Positions 8,455 to 17,003 of a stretch of DNA of 64,000 nt are shown here, piece after piece. The notes beneath the pieces are model-generated. The model was not told the origin of the DNA, did no database searches, and worked only from the letters and a program-made list of their open reading frames with translations. The position numbers and the translations under genes are program-made. Position 1 is the stretch's first letter. The number at the start of each line of letters is the position of its first letter. Source of the DNA: Amycolatopsis jejuensis (lineage in GTDB: Bacteria > Actinomycetota > Actinomycetes > Mycobacteriales > Pseudonocardiaceae); contig NZ_JNYZ01000035.1 in the NCBI RefSeq assembly GCF_000717335.1, positions 27,474-91,473 of the forward strand. Reading direction: 5' to 3'.

Positions 8455-9636
8455 GTGGCGGTGCACAGTGCGGTCCCTCCGGGCCGCAACCTGCCCGCCT
8501 ACGCCCGCGATCTGGTCCGCATGCACGAGGCCGTGATCGGCGGCAGCCGTCCCGTCGTGCCACCCCGCCCGCTGGTCTCCCGCTCCTGGTCCCGTGTGCT
8601 GAGCCTCGGGCTCACCGCCGACGGCATGAACGCGCGCGATTCGGTGCCCGGCGACGAGATCGAACGGCGGCGGCACGGGTCACCGCTGCGGCACGTGATC
8701 GAAGACCTCCGGCAGATCGTGGGAGCAACGTCCGACGCGGCGCACATGTTGCTGGTAGTGACGGATGCGGACGGCGTCATCCTGTGGCGCGAAGGCTCGT
8801 CGGCCGTCCGGCGGCGGGCGGACACGCTGGGTTTCACCGAAGGGTCGGAATGGACCGAATCGCGGGTCGGCACGAACGCGATCGGCACCGCGCTCGCCGA
8901 AGCCGCACCGATCGAACTGCTCGCGGGTGAACACTTCGAGCAGAACCAGCATCCGTGGTACTGCACGGCGTCGCCGATCCACGACCCGCGCACCGGCGAA
9001 CTGCTGGGCGTCATCGACGTGAGCGGCCCGGCGCTCACCCTGCACCCCGCAATCGGCGCCCTCGTCGACACCGGCCGCCGGCTGGCCGAATCCGAGCTGT
9101 GGCGCTCGCACCGGCAACGCCTCGAACGGCTACGCCAGGTCGCCGAACCGGTGCTGGCATCGGGCCCGGCACTCGTCGTCGACGAGGACGGCTGGGTGGC
9201 ACACAGCGTGGGCGTCTCGGCAGGCGAACGCATTGCCGCCCCGCGCGCAGGCCAGGTAGTCGCGGTCCCCGGCCTGGGCGCGTGCCTGCCGGAACCCGTC
9301 GGCGACGGCTGGCTGGTCCGCCCGTCCGGCACGGGCCGCGCCGTCCTGCTCGAACTGGACCTCACCCCCGCTCCCCTGCTGAGCCTGCAAACCGGCGACA
9401 CCGGCTGGCGCCGCCCGGTGACTCGCCGGCACGCAGAAATCCTGGTACGACTGCAGAACGCGGGCCGCGAAGGCCTGTCCGCAGTTGCCTTGAGCCACGC
9501 GCTTTACGGCGATGCCGAGCACCTGGTCACTGTGCGCGCCGAGGTGTCCCGCCTGCGCCGCCTGCTGGGCGCCATCGTGGACACCCGCCCGTACCGCCTC
9601 GCGGACGGCGTCCGGATGACCGTGCACGCCGGGTAG
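8455..9636 (+). CDS. GAF-domain transcriptional regulator (AcoR-like N-terminal architecture)
   Basis: About 393 aa. The central GAF domain (about 75-225) carries the NAIGTALAE motif typical of AcoR-like activators, preceded by PLVSRSWSRVLSLGL. There is no sigma-54 AAA+ domain. The C-terminal about 80 residues look like a winged-helix module (VRAEVSRLRRLLGAIVDTRPYRL), as in actinobacterial GAF regulators. The GTG at 8455 follows GGGAGG by 6-7 nt; a GTG at 8461 is also possible. It is divergent from the flavin monooxygenase, so it is probably its sensor/regulator, with GAF binding the inducer. The inducer cannot be read from sequence. Confidence 0.8.
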   Translation: MAVHSAVPPGRNLPAYARDLVRMHEAVIGGSRPVVPPRPLVSRSWSRVLSLGLTADGMNARDSVPGDEIERRRHGSPLRHVIEDLRQIVGATSDAAHMLLVVTDADGVILWREGSSAVRRRADTLGFTEGSEWTESRVGTNAIGTALAEAAPIELLAGEHFEQNQHPWYCTASPIHDPRTGELLGVIDVSGPALTLHPAIGALVDTGRRLAESELWRSHRQRLERLRQVAEPVLASGPALVVDEDGWVAHSVGVSAGERIAAPRAGQVVAVPGLGACLPEPVGDGWLVRPSGTGRAVLLELDLTPAPLLSLQTGDTGWRRPVTRRHAEILVRLQNAGREGLSAVALSHALYGDAEHLVTVRAEVSRLRRLLGAIVDTRPYRLADGVRMTVHAG

Positions 9637-9702
9637 CGAGGGGTCGCTGTCAGCCGTCGCCGGACGGTCCGCTAGGGTTTACCTCACGTTGCACAGCGAC
9701 AA

Positions 9703-9774
9703 GCGCGATTAGCTCAGCGGGAGAGCGCTTCCCTGACACGGAAGAGGTCACTGGTTCAATCCCAGTATCGCGCA
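9703..9774 (+). tRNA. tRNA-Val (GAC)
   Basis: 72-nt cloverleaf. The acceptor arms GCGCGAT and ATCGCGC pair fully, the D arm is GCTCAGCGGGAGAGC, the anticodon stem is CTTCC/GGAAG with loop CTGACAC (anticodon GAC at 9735-9737), and the T arm contains GGTTCAATCCC. The 3' CCA is not encoded. Confidence 0.95.
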
Positions 9775-9776
9775 CT

Positions 9777-9796
9777 CCGGCCTACCCCAAGGCCGG
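9777..9796 (+). other. Inter-tRNA hairpin
   Basis: CCGGCCT and AGGCCGG form a perfect 7-bp stem around the loop ACCCCA, immediately 3' of the first tRNA and before the second. It may act in processing of a tandem tRNA transcript; this is inferred from position. Confidence 0.4.
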
Positions 9797-9810
9797 CGAG
9801 TTGCTGAAAC

Positions 9811-9885
9811 GGGCGATTAGCTCAGGGGGAGAGCGCTTCGTTCACACCGAAGAGGTCACTGGTTCGATCCCAGTATCGCCCACCA
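9811..9885 (+). tRNA. tRNA-Val (CAC)
   Basis: Acceptor GGGCGAT pairs with ATCGCCC; the D arm is GCTCAGGGGGAGAGC; the anticodon stem CTTCG/CGAAG encloses loop TTCACAC (anticodon CAC at 9843-9845); the T arm contains GGTTCGATCCC. Unlike its neighbour, the CCA tail is encoded (9883-9885). The two genes are nearly identical outside the acceptor ends and anticodon stem/loop, indicating tandem duplication. The AT-richer island starts directly downstream. Confidence 0.95.
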
Positions 9886-11030
9886 TCGCGGTCCTTGTTC
9901 ACACCTCGGCAGCACACGGTGCGCGGCGACGTACGGACGACGGCCGTTCCAGTATCTGACACACCCGCTATACCTGACCACGCGTCACGTCTAGCAAGAA
10001 GCTCACCGACAAACGCAATGTCATGCTCCGTCGACGACGTACGCAGTTGATTGGCCAGTTAAGGGTCTTGAAGGAAAAGAACTTCCCGACCGCTGGCCGC
10101 AAGGGCGCACCACAGCACAACGCAAGCAATGCTCTCTCAGCCCGGTTACCGCATCCGCGGCAACCGGCGTCGACCTCGTGCGCGATGCACGATGAAGAGT
10201 GGCTACCTCGTCCCATGGCGCTTACTAGGAGCCGGTGAATACCTGCGTCCGGCGGCTGCCACGGCCCGGAGGAGATTCGGGCACTCACCGCTCCAGCCAG
10301 CAAGCGGGCAACGCCTGCTCCCGCCACATCGCTACCGTGAGGTTGTACTGTTGGTGCCCGGAACCTCAGGCTGAACGACCTCGTCGGGCTTTCGGCACGA
10401 GCGAACGTCGTGGGAAGTCAGGCAATCGTGTCCGAGTTCGGCCAACGGCGAAGGCTGGCCGACGAGCGCGCGGGCTTCGGGATGACTCCGCCCACGATGA
10501 CAAGCGCAACAAGCGGACTGCCGGGACGACACGGCCACGCGACGTCGGCCCGGATGGCCCGCCAGGTTCCTGGCCGATTCCGATCAGGCAACAGCGCTTC
10601 AGCCGCCAATGTGGCGACGTCCTCGATGACCCAGGAGGATAGGTCGAGAGTCGACCGGATGGCTCCGCAGCCAGCATTTAGCCAACTCCAGGGAATTTCG
10701 CCAATCGAATTCCAGTCTCTCTCGTCGTGAGCCGGTTCTTCTCCGTAACAAGTGGTTCTTGCCGAACGATAAGGTCCAAGTTCCGAAAGGTCGGTGGTCG
10801 ACTGCGTCCAGGTACATCACAACGAGCCACCGCTGCTCGGGGCTATTGGCGACCTCCCTTGGGACCGGACATCGCAGCTTGTGTAATAGGGCTATCACTG
10901 CACATGGAACTGGAAAGGAAATCTTGGAGGATCGCCCGACAGGTTGACGGCAACTAACTAATCAACCGGCAGTTTGACCCTGCAGCAAGTTGCCTTATTG
11001 AACCGTACGCCATGGTCATGCTTGTTGGCA
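9886..11030. other. Gene-poor stretch between tRNA-Val and the PHP-SMC ATPase gene
   Basis: About 1.1 kb with no reading frame I can assign to a family on either strand. Base composition is lower in GC than the flanking chromosome, and stop codons are frequent in all frames. No integrase, transposase or duplicated tRNA 3' end was recognised. The position immediately 3' of tRNA genes suggests the eroded edge of an integrated element. The longest open stretches (near 9968-10327 and 10599-10898 on minus) lack good ribosome sites or family features. Confidence 0.4.
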
Positions 11031-11048
11031 TAAGGAGGCCGAATATCT

Positions 11049-11123
11049 ATGTCTACGACACGGTCGGGTAGCTCCGATCAACTGTGGCCTGAGAGGATGA
11101 ACGAGACTGACAAGCATGCGTGA
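11049..11123 (+). CDS. Putative 24-codon leader ORF upstream of the PHP-SMC ATPase gene
   Basis: A short frame (starts MSTTRSGSSDQ) with a strong AAGGAGG at about 11032-11038. Its TGA overlaps the ATG of the large ATPase gene in an ATGCGTGA arrangement. The ATPase start itself has no convincing ribosome site at normal spacing, so translation may be coupled through this leader. The peptide shows no recognisable motif, and the frame could also be fortuitous. Confidence 0.4.
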   Translation: MSTTRSGSSDQLWPERMNETDKHA

Positions 11124-13917
11124 CGATAGCGGCGCACACTTTTATCGATGCGACTTTCAGGTGCATTCACCCCGTGACGCCCAATGGAAAGGTCGGCGTC
11201 CGCGGACACTCGAAGATCGGAAATCATATGCGAGCAGATTTGTGGCAAAATGTCGTGCACTCGGGTTGGATGCGGTTGCGATCACCGATCACCATGACCT
11301 TGTCTTCGCACCACTGATCAGGGCTGCCGCTCAGCGCGAGACGGGCCCAGACGGTCGTCCGATTCCACTAGATCAACAGCTCGTCGTCTTCCCCGGTGTC
11401 GAACTTACCCTGGGAGTTCCGTGTCAAGCCCTGTTGATCCTCGACGCCGACATGCCGGATGATCGCCTCCCCCAGGTACTGGATGCCTTGGCCTGTGAGC
11501 AACACAATGAACAGGCCGGAAAGCTTCCCGACGTAAAACCACTCGAACACATCTCGAGCCTAAGCAAGCTATACGAGCTACTCAACCAACGAACTTGGCT
11601 CAAAGGCCGATTTATTGTACTACCAAATGTGACCGATAAAGGCCACCAAACACTCATGCGCCCTGGCATGCAATCGAAATACAAGGAAATGCCATGTGTA
11701 GGCGGCTACCTCGATGGCTCGGTCGCCAGTATCGGCACGGGTAACGCTCGGAAGTTCGCCGGCATGGACGCAGCGTGGGGCAGCAAGCCGCTTGCACTCT
11801 TCCAGACATCCGACAGCCGAAGCGACACACTAGAGGATCTCGGGAAATACTCAACCTGGGTCAAGTGGGCCGAACCAACGGCGGAAGCTTTGCGTCAGGC
11901 ATGCTTGGGGTATCAGTCGAGAATCTCGCAGCAAATGCCCGAACTACCAAGTGTATTCATTTCCCGGATCAACGTCTCAAACAGCAAGTTTCTCGGCCCT
12001 ATCGATGTAGCATTCAACTCCCAGTACAACTCGGTAATCGGAGGACGAGGAACCGGAAAGTCCACCATACTGGATTACCTTCGTTGGGGCCTTTGCGACC
12101 AAGCAGCTCAAGCAGGCGACGACGAACTTGCCGACCCAACAGTTCGTCGTGAAAAACTGGTAGAACAAACCTTGAAGCCCGTCTCTGGTCAGGTTGAGGT
12201 CTACTTCACAATCAACGAGATCCCACACGTTGTTCGACGAGACTCTGCAACCGGAGAGATTCTCCTCAAAGTTGGCGATGACGAATTCGAAAAGGTCCGA
12301 GAAAGCCACGTGCGCTCACTTCTTCCTATTCACGCGTACAGTCAGAAGCAATTGAGCAGCGTGGCCCTTCGAGTTGACGAACTCACACGTTTCGTCACCT
12401 CACCTGTCAAGCGAGATCTTGACGCAGTCGATCAAAGGATTTCAGAACTTGCTGGGCGAATTCGCGAGAACTATGCTAAGGTGCAGCGTGCACAACACCT
12501 GGACGTGACAATTAGGCAACAGAGACTCGCCAAAAGGTCACTTGCAGAACAAGCAGCCAACTTGCGCAACTCTCTCACTGACCTTTCACAAGATGATCGC
12601 ATGGTGCTCGATTCCAAACCCGACTACGATCGCATCGGCCAGTCTTTACAGATCCAGGAACGTGATTTGCATCAGGTCAATGGTTCAGCTGCAGCTCTAA
12701 TCAATGAATTGGAGCAGGTTTCACGAGGCCTCGAAGATCTGATCGATGCACCGGCACACCTTAATGATCTTGTGACGGCGGTACTCACCGCAAATAGATC
12801 CGCGATCGAAGGCCTGCACGAAGCTGTCGCGGCCGGAGCGACCGCATTCGCGCAAACCCAAGAAGCAGGCTCTACATCACAGCTAGCAAAAACGGCTCTA
12901 GAAAGAGAAATTTCCGATTTCGAAATTCGTTACGAAGAAGTGAAGCAACGTTCTACTTCCCATCAGACTCATCTAAAGGAGCTTGCCCAGATCGAAGCTC
13001 AGCGGAAGAGTGTAGCTGACCTCCTTCAACAGCACGAGCTTGACCGAAGGACCCTGGGCGATCCTAGAACTCTTCATTCCGAATTGCGATCTGAATTTGT
13101 AGCCCTATTTTGGGAACGGTCTTCGTTACTTTCGGAAGAATGCATTCGACTAACCAAGCTATCGCAGGGACTCTTACGCGCATCAATCAACCGCGGGCGA
13201 GGGATCAATGCCATCGAGCAAAAGTTTCGAGCGACCATTCAAGGGTCCGGGGTTCGCGGAGGACGGGTCGAGCAGCTTTTCTCAGGGCTTCGCGACGAGT
13301 CGGCCCCCTTGGCGACCTGGGAGGAGGTACTGAATGAAATCGAGTCAATTCTACTACTGGAAGCGGATGCCCAACATACTTCCGAGGCGACACCGAACCT
13401 AACTCGACTCGGCTTCCCAATCGCCGACCAGCACCGCATCAGAACCCAGATTACACCAGATTCGTGGCTCGATCTCTCACTCACACCCATAAGCGACGAA
13501 CCCGTTTTTGAGTATCAAACAAAAGAGGAGGAGTTCATCGCCTTCAGTGCCGCATCAGCCGGCCAGCAAGCGACCGCATTGCTACGGGTCCTTCTTTCAC
13601 AAACGGGAGCACCGTTGATCATTGACCAGCCGGAAGATGACCTCGACAGCCAGGTCATACAAGACGTCGTGGCACAGATCTGGAAGACCAAATCAGGACG
13701 GCAAATTGTTTTTGCAAGCCACAATGCCAACCTGGTGGTGAACGGTGATGCGGAACTTGTCGTCGCATGCGACTACCGGAAGGCAGGAGACCAGTCCGGC
13801 GGAAAAATCAGCTTGCAAGGCGCGATAGACGTCCCCGGCCTTCGGGACGAGATCACGAAGGTCATGGAAGGGGGTGAGAAGGCGTTCCGCCTTCGCAAGG
13901 AAAGATACGGCTTTTGA
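11116..13917 (+). CDS. PHP-domain/SMC-like ATPase (TrlF-like family)
   Basis: 933 aa. The N-terminal PHP metal-phosphoesterase domain (about 9-225) shows CDFQVHSP, AITDHHD and FPGVEL. The first His of the usual HxH is Gln here. Next comes an SMC/RecN-type ABC ATPase: Walker A GGRGTGKST at about 309-317, a long charged coiled-coil-like region (about 430-690), signature SAGQQATALL at about 812, Walker B PLIIDQPEDDLD at about 836 and H-loop FASHN at about 867. The domain order matches TrlF-like ATPases and single-gene PHP-ATPase phage-defence proteins (Ppl type). The role probably involves nucleic-acid or nucleotide processing; defence is inference. Codon use is far AT-richer than its neighbours, and the tRNA-proximal position points to horizontal transfer. 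No partner gene is visible. Confidence 0.85.
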   Translation: MRDDSGAHFYRCDFQVHSPRDAQWKGRRPRTLEDRKSYASRFVAKCRALGLDAVAITDHHDLVFAPLIRAAAQRETGPDGRPIPLDQQLVVFPGVELTLGVPCQALLILDADMPDDRLPQVLDALACEQHNEQAGKLPDVKPLEHISSLSKLYELLNQRTWLKGRFIVLPNVTDKGHQTLMRPGMQSKYKEMPCVGGYLDGSVASIGTGNARKFAGMDAAWGSKPLALFQTSDSRSDTLEDLGKYSTWVKWAEPTAEALRQACLGYQSRISQQMPELPSVFISRINVSNSKFLGPIDVAFNSQYNSVIGGRGTGKSTILDYLRWGLCDQAAQAGDDELADPTVRREKLVEQTLKPVSGQVEVYFTINEIPHVVRRDSATGEILLKVGDDEFEKVRESHVRSLLPIHAYSQKQLSSVALRVDELTRFVTSPVKRDLDAVDQRISELAGRIRENYAKVQRAQHLDVTIRQQRLAKRSLAEQAANLRNSLTDLSQDDRMVLDSKPDYDRIGQSLQIQERDLHQVNGSAAALINELEQVSRGLEDLIDAPAHLNDLVTAVLTANRSAIEGLHEAVAAGATAFAQTQEAGSTSQLAKTALEREISDFEIRYEEVKQRSTSHQTHLKELAQIEAQRKSVADLLQQHELDRRTLGDPRTLHSELRSEFVALFWERSSLLSEECIRLTKLSQGLLRASINRGRGINAIEQKFRATIQGSGVRGGRVEQLFSGLRDESAPLATWEEVLNEIESILLLEADAQHTSEATPNLTRLGFPIADQHRIRTQITPDSWLDLSLTPISDEPVFEYQTKEEEFIAFSAASAGQQATALLRVLLSQTGAPLIIDQPEDDLDSQVIQDVVAQIWKTKSGRQIVFASHNANLVVNGDAELVVACDYRKAGDQSGGKISLQGAIDVPGLRDEITKVMEGGEKAFRLRKERYGF

Positions 13918-14002
13918 GGTACCACGCATATCTATCGAACTTGGTGTTCGGCGATGTGCGGCCGTGACGACCTCTGTATGTTATGTGCGTATGACACCAC
14001 GC

Positions 14003-14722
14003 TCACCGGGGCCAGCGCGAAGTACGCCTCCGCGCGGCGATCCCGGTGAGTTCTGACGTTAGTTCCCCGGGATGGGTGATCATCGCGTCGTGGGTGGCGG
14101 CCAGTTCGCGCATCGTCCAGCCTTCGGTTTCCGCTAGCCGGGCGGATCCATCGACGCCGGGGAACAGCGGGGCGGTGCAGCGTAGGTAGGTGACAGGGAC
14201 TCCCGCGCCCAGCGGACCTGGTGCGGGGAACGGGTCCAGGTAAGGCTGCAGGGGGTGCGGGGTCAGTCGGCGGGTCAGCCATGCGGCGTCGTCCGGGGTG
14301 GTTACGCCGAACATGGACGGTGGGGGTGGCGGCAGGAAAGGGCCGGTTGGGGTGCGTTCTTCCAGTGCGTCCGGGTTCAGGGCGGCGAAGCCGGAGGTGC
14401 CCGGTCTCGCGACGATGCCGTCCAGGACTACGACATGTGTGAGTCGCTGCGAGACGCGTGGGAGTGCGCCCAGAACTGGGAGGGCGCCGAAGCTGTGGCC
14501 CACCAGGATGGCGTCCGTTACTTCCTCCGCCTCGCAGGTGCCGACGACGTCGTCGATCATCGTCTGCAGGCCGACGGCGGGGGTCAGGAGGTGGGCTCGC
14601 TCGCCCAGGCCGGTGAGGGTCGGGGTGTGCACGGTGTGGCCTTGCGCCCGCAAGCGGTCGGACACTCGGCGCCAGCACCAGCCGCCGTGGTAGGCGCCGT
14701 GGACCAGGACGAAAACGGCCAT
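14003..14722 (-). CDS. Alpha/beta-hydrolase (esterase/salicylate-esterase-like)
   Basis: 239 aa alpha/beta-hydrolase. The oxyanion region is FVLVHGAYHGGWCW (about 4-17), the nucleophile elbow is VGHSFGALP (Ser about 76), and a candidate catalytic His lies in ATHDAMITHP near the end. This resembles the MES/EstC-like group. It begins 1 nt after the folD stop, with AGGAG 8 nt upstream of the ATG, so it is the last gene of the C1-folate operon. In that setting it may release a methoxylated aromatic acid from an ester before demethylation; this is inference from context. Confidence 0.8.
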   Translation of the reverse strand: MAVFVLVHGAYHGGWCWRRVSDRLRAQGHTVHTPTLTGLGERAHLLTPAVGLQTMIDDVVGTCEAEEVTDAILVGHSFGALPVLGALPRVSQRLTHVVVLDGIVARPGTSGFAALNPDALEERTPTGPFLPPPPPSMFGVTTPDDAAWLTRRLTPHPLQPYLDPFPAPGPLGAGVPVTYLRCTAPLFPGVDGSARLAETEGWTMRELAATHDAMITHPGELTSELTGIAARRRTSRWPR

Positions 14723-14723
14723 G

Positions 14724-15560
14724 TCAGGGCTCCTGTCGGCGAGCTGCGTGGAGGGTGTTGGCCAGCAGCATCGCGATCGTCATGGGACCGACGCCGCCGG
14801 GGACCGGGGTCAGGAGACCGGCGATTTCGCGGACCTCGGGGAAGCGGACGTCGCCGTGCAGGCCAGCCCTGGAGCGGTGGATGCCGACGTCGATCACTGT
14901 TGCGCCGGGGCGGACGTGTTCCCGTCCGATCAGGCCGGGGATTCCGGCGGCCACGATCAGGATGTCCGCGGTCCGGGTTTCGGCGGCGAGATCCTTGGTG
15001 CGGGAATGGCACAGGGTGACCGTCGCGTCGCGGGTCAGGAGCAGGTGCGCCATCGGGCGGCCGACCAGGACCGAGCGCCCCACCACTACGGCCTTAGCGC
15101 CGGAGAGCGGGACTGCGTATTCGTCGAGGAGACGTTCGATTCCGGCGGGGGTGCAGGGGCGTAAGCCGTCGCGGCCTTGGGCCAGGCGGCCTGCGTTGCC
15201 CGGAGTCAGGCCGTCTACGTCCTTGTGCACGGGAATACGGTCGATGAGTGCGTCGGCGTCGAGGTGGCCGGGCAAGGGTAATTGCAGGAGGATGCCGCTG
15301 ACGGCGGGGTCTTCGGCGAGGCGCGCCAGTTCCTCGTCGACCTGCTGCTGGGTCGCCGTGCCGGGGAGGCGCCGGTGGAAGCCGGCCATTCCCGCGGCGA
15401 CACAGGCGCGGCGTTTGCTGCGGACGTACACCTCCGAAGCGGGGTCCTCACCGACCAGGACCGTGGCCAGGCCGGGCGCGGGCCCACCGGCCACCTTGGC
15501 CGCCACCTCCTGCCGGACTTTGGCGGCGACGGCCTTTCCGTCGATCAGCTCGGCGGTCAT
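14724..15560 (-). CDS. folD: Bifunctional methylene-THF dehydrogenase / methenyl-THF cyclohydrolase
   Basis: 278 aa, the normal FolD length. It interconverts 5,10-methylene-THF and 10-formyl-THF using NADP(H). Visible motifs are YVRSKRRACVAAGM (catalytic Lys region near 53), LLQLPLPGHLDADALI, the PCTPAG loop, GRSVLVGRPMAHLL (NADP site) and the C-terminal TPVPGGVGPMTIAMLL. The ATG at 15560 follows AAGGAGA. It lies between the O-demethylase and the esterase, so it probably serves this catabolic operon and may be a second, dedicated copy; that needs the rest of the genome. Confidence 0.95.
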   Translation of the reverse strand: MTAELIDGKAVAAKVRQEVAAKVAGGPAPGLATVLVGEDPASEVYVRSKRRACVAAGMAGFHRRLPGTATQQQVDEELARLAEDPAVSGILLQLPLPGHLDADALIDRIPVHKDVDGLTPGNAGRLAQGRDGLRPCTPAGIERLLDEYAVPLSGAKAVVVGRSVLVGRPMAHLLLTRDATVTLCHSRTKDLAAETRTADILIVAAGIPGLIGREHVRPGATVIDVGIHRSRAGLHGDVRFPEVREIAGLLTPVPGGVGPMTIAMLLANTLHAARRQEP

Positions 15561-15584
15561 CGGCTCTCCTTCCACGGAGTGAAC

Positions 15585-16976
15585 TCAGGCAATCCCGCTG
15601 CGCTGCATCCGTTGCACGGCACCGGCGAACGGCGCCGGGGCGACCGTCACGCGGATCTCCGTCTGCTCGTGTTTCTCGACCTGCGGCTTGCGTGAACCGC
15701 CATCCGGCTCGCCCCAGGTCAGGACCAGTTCAGTACCGATCTCCGCGTTGTCCGCACCGAGCATCGCGAGCGAAACCAGGTGCCCGTCGCTGTACCCGGC
15801 GTGGCAGGAAACTCCGGCGAATCCACCGGAAGTAGTCTGCACAGTGTCGAACTGGTTCCAGCCGTAATGACTGATCGGTAGCTCGATTGCCTTGTACCGC
15901 GGACCTTCGCCGAACTGCGACGCAAGCACCCGCACGACGTCGTCGCGGTTCCACACCAACGTTCGCTTGGTACGGCGGTCTTCCGCGCCGATCTTTTCCA
16001 GCGCGTCTCGCCCGATGAAATCGTGGTCGAATTTCACCACGCGTTCGTACCCGAGGTCGTACGGGGTCACGTAGTAATCCTCGATGTCCGGCGAACGGAA
16101 GCTGCCGGTGAGCTGAATCCGCGCTTCCCAGGACGTCGACGGAAGCCATTCGCGGAAGCCGCGCAGCTCTTCCCCGTTGTAAATACCCGGTACCGGATAA
16201 GGCATCCAGCCACTCGAGAACGGGGTGCTGTAATACGCCTGCGTTCCGGCCGGGACGAGCCCGTACTCCTCGCCCGCCGCGATCAGCGCGGACCGTACCA
16301 CGTCGTGGTCCTCGAATGCGCCGGACAGTTCGACACCCTTGTACCCGGCCATTCCGTGGCGCAGGACAAGGACTTCCCGTCCGGCAATCGACACCTTGGC
16401 GGTGCGGAAGAACGGGATCGCGGGAGGCTCCCCATCGACCGCTGCCGCGAAAATGGCGCCCGCATTCGGGCCGTCGAGCTGGAACCGGAATCGTACCCGG
16501 CGGCCGGTGGGATTGTCGGTGGACTGGTCGTCGCGGACCACGGAAACGTCGTAACCGCCGGTTTCGGCATGGTAGTGCACCCAGTCGAGCGCGGGCATTC
16601 CGCTGACCAGTTCGAAACTCTGCTCGCCGAGCCGGTAAAGAATGCTTTCCCCGATCACGTGGCCGTCCGGCGTGCAGACGACGAACTGTTTGGCCCGATC
16701 GGCGGGAAAATTCGCGAAAGTGTTCACGCCGAGGCGTTCGAGCAGCTTGAGTGCGTCCGGGCCGTCGAGGAACAGTTCCGGCATGTTGTGGGTTTGCTGG
16801 AACAGCACGGCAGTTTCGCTCCAGGCACGTTGCTCGCCGCGCCAGTTGGAGTACGCGGGCGGGGTGAGCGCCGCTGCCCGGCCGCCGGCGGATTTGAACG
16901 TCGGCGCCTGGGTTTCGTGGTAGAAGTAGTCGACCAGGCCGGGCAGGCGGTCGACGAGATCTTGCAGCGACTGCAT
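15585..16976 (-). CDS. GcvT-like THF-dependent O-demethylase (LigM/DesA type)
   Basis: 463 aa, the length of the vanillate/syringate O-demethylases LigM and DesA rather than the shorter glycine-cleavage T protein. The GcvT fold is visible as LGVNTFANFPADRAKQFVVCTPDGHVIGESILYRLGE, and a C-terminal barrel has GYSDGHLVSLAML. The inferred reaction is methyl transfer from a methoxy-aromatic (or methylamine) donor to tetrahydrofolate, giving 5-methyl-THF. The neighbours support this: metF, purU and folD in the same operon would recycle the methyl group to formate and free THF. No glycine-cleavage H or P genes are nearby. The ATG at 16976 follows GGAAGGA. Confidence 0.8.
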   Translation of the reverse strand: MQSLQDLVDRLPGLVDYFYHETQAPTFKSAGGRAAALTPPAYSNWRGEQRAWSETAVLFQQTHNMPELFLDGPDALKLLERLGVNTFANFPADRAKQFVVCTPDGHVIGESILYRLGEQSFELVSGMPALDWVHYHAETGGYDVSVVRDDQSTDNPTGRRVRFRFQLDGPNAGAIFAAAVDGEPPAIPFFRTAKVSIAGREVLVLRHGMAGYKGVELSGAFEDHDVVRSALIAAGEEYGLVPAGTQAYYSTPFSSGWMPYPVPGIYNGEELRGFREWLPSTSWEARIQLTGSFRSPDIEDYYVTPYDLGYERVVKFDHDFIGRDALEKIGAEDRRTKRTLVWNRDDVVRVLASQFGEGPRYKAIELPISHYGWNQFDTVQTTSGGFAGVSCHAGYSDGHLVSLAMLGADNAEIGTELVLTWGEPDGGSRKPQVEKHEQTEIRVTVAPAPFAGAVQRMQRSGIA

Positions 16977-17003
16977 GGGAGTCCTTCCGGTAGCGGGGGC
17001 GGT

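Noticed and set aside
9968..10327. A 119-residue minus-strand frame after the tRNA pair, considered as a possible small membrane protein
   Set aside because: The hydrophobic N-terminus is short, there is no ribosome site, and the rest is low-complexity basic sequence.
10599..10898. A 99-residue minus-strand frame in the gene-poor island
   Set aside because: It has no recognisable family and no convincing ribosome site; frames of this length occur by chance here. It was kept only as part of the gene-less stretch.
13918..14002. Possible second attachment site (copy of the tRNA-Val 3' end) at the right edge of the island
   Set aside because: No stretch resembling GGTTCGATCCC or the acceptor end was found there, so integration boundaries could not be defined.
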